From: Lentisphaeria bacterium
GTDB lineage: Bacteria; Verrucomicrobiota; Lentisphaeria; Victivallales; UBA1829
Length of the DNA: 47,236 nucleotides
Assembly: GCA_017455665.1 (NCBI GenBank)
Contig: JAFSZN010000066.1
Coordinates: 1-47,236 of the forward strand
Direction of reading: 5' to 3'
In this document: one piece after another, positions 47,090 to 47,236 of the stretch
Layout of the letters: every line of letters begins with the position of its first letter
Numbering within the stretch: the stretch's first letter is position 1
Translations under genes and position numbers: made by a program
The notes under the pieces: model-generated
The model's input: only the letters and a program-made list of their open reading frames with translations
Told to the model about the DNA's origin: nothing
Databases searched by the model: none

Positions 47090-47236
47090 ATGGAAGGAAA
47101 CGCGAGAGACATCAGACTCTACAGCGGGACATCACATCCGAAACTCGCCGAATCGATCGCGCAGTGCCTGGGACAGCAGCTCGGCCACGTGACCGTGCAG
47201 AGATTCCCGGACGGCGAAATTTTTGTCCAGTACAAG
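47090..47236 (+). CDS. prs: Ribose-phosphate pyrophosphokinase, 5' part
   Basis: The first 49 codons of PRPP synthetase are visible; the gene continues past the window. It begins with the family's N-terminal strand and helix: IRLYSGTSHPKLAESIAQCLG, then VQRFPDGEIFVQ. The enzyme makes PRPP from ribose 5-phosphate and ATP for nucleotide, His and Trp synthesis. AGGA is 4 nt upstream of the ATG. The long structured leader upstream may regulate it. Confidence 0.92.
   Translation, partial: MEGNARDIRLYSGTSHPKLAESIAQCLGQQLGHVTVQRFPDGEIFVQYK

Overview
The window looks like chromosomal DNA of a Gram-negative bacterium in or near the Lentisphaerota (Victivallales-like). This is inferred from gene content, not from a marker gene. 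The base composition is G+C-rich. There is a prepilin-like secreted protein with a long basic leader, a giant AIDA-type repeat protein ending in FG-GAP repeats, many signal-peptide and lipoprotein genes, and several plant-polysaccharide enzymes. Housekeeping genes (mnmA, ftsH, ribD, ribE, pdxJ, uppP, dxs, nrdR, prs) lie among them. Promoters are ordinary sigma-70 type (TTGAAA, 16-17 bp, TATATT-like), and six carry the same GTGC just upstream of the -10 box.

Region by region. 1-5340: the start of a short-chain dehydrogenase (minus), then a plus-strand operon ytfR-ytfT-yjfF-ytfQ for a galactofuranose-type ABC importer, with its own promoter, palindromic operator and terminator. 5544-6473: a secreted SGNH esterase (rhamnogalacturonan acetylesterase type). 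6561-13945: a minus-strand operon of a processive glycosyltransferase, a prepilin-like protein, a secreted glycoside hydrolase and a secreted PA14-like protein. 14248-16071: a sensor-like protein that ends after a PAS-like domain. 16126-20237: a compact minus operon FHA protein-ftsH-yggU-mnmA; the FtsH has an unusual Walker B motif. 20476-21356: an unknown gene and a TSCPD-domain gene. 21545-26966: plus-strand ribD-ribE-unknown, pdxJ, pilT and uppP. 27127-29705: small secreted proteins and a GGQ release-factor-like protein. 29738-30289: two identical tRNA-Gly and one tRNA-Gln. 30470-34555: the giant repeat protein with a structured leader. 35123-39039: dxs, a GH43 enzyme and a GT2 enzyme. 39272-43308: a lipoprotein, nrdR, a ClC channel with CBS domains and an ATP-cone-like protein. 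43410-45407: a GH51 arabinofuranosidase. 45695-46495: a DUF3800 protein. 47090 to the end: the start of prs behind a leader of about 260 nt.

Functionally, the esterase, GH43, GH51 and GH5-like hydrolases release sugars from pectin and arabinan side chains, and the furanose-type importer could take up the products. The processive glycosyltransferase, UppP, PilT, the prepilin-like protein and the repeat protein concern the cell surface. A dispersed family of short hairpin repeats occurs at five loci, once inside a reading frame. It is, together with the FtsH Walker B change, the structured prs leader and the orphan ATP-cone protein, the most unusual content of the window.
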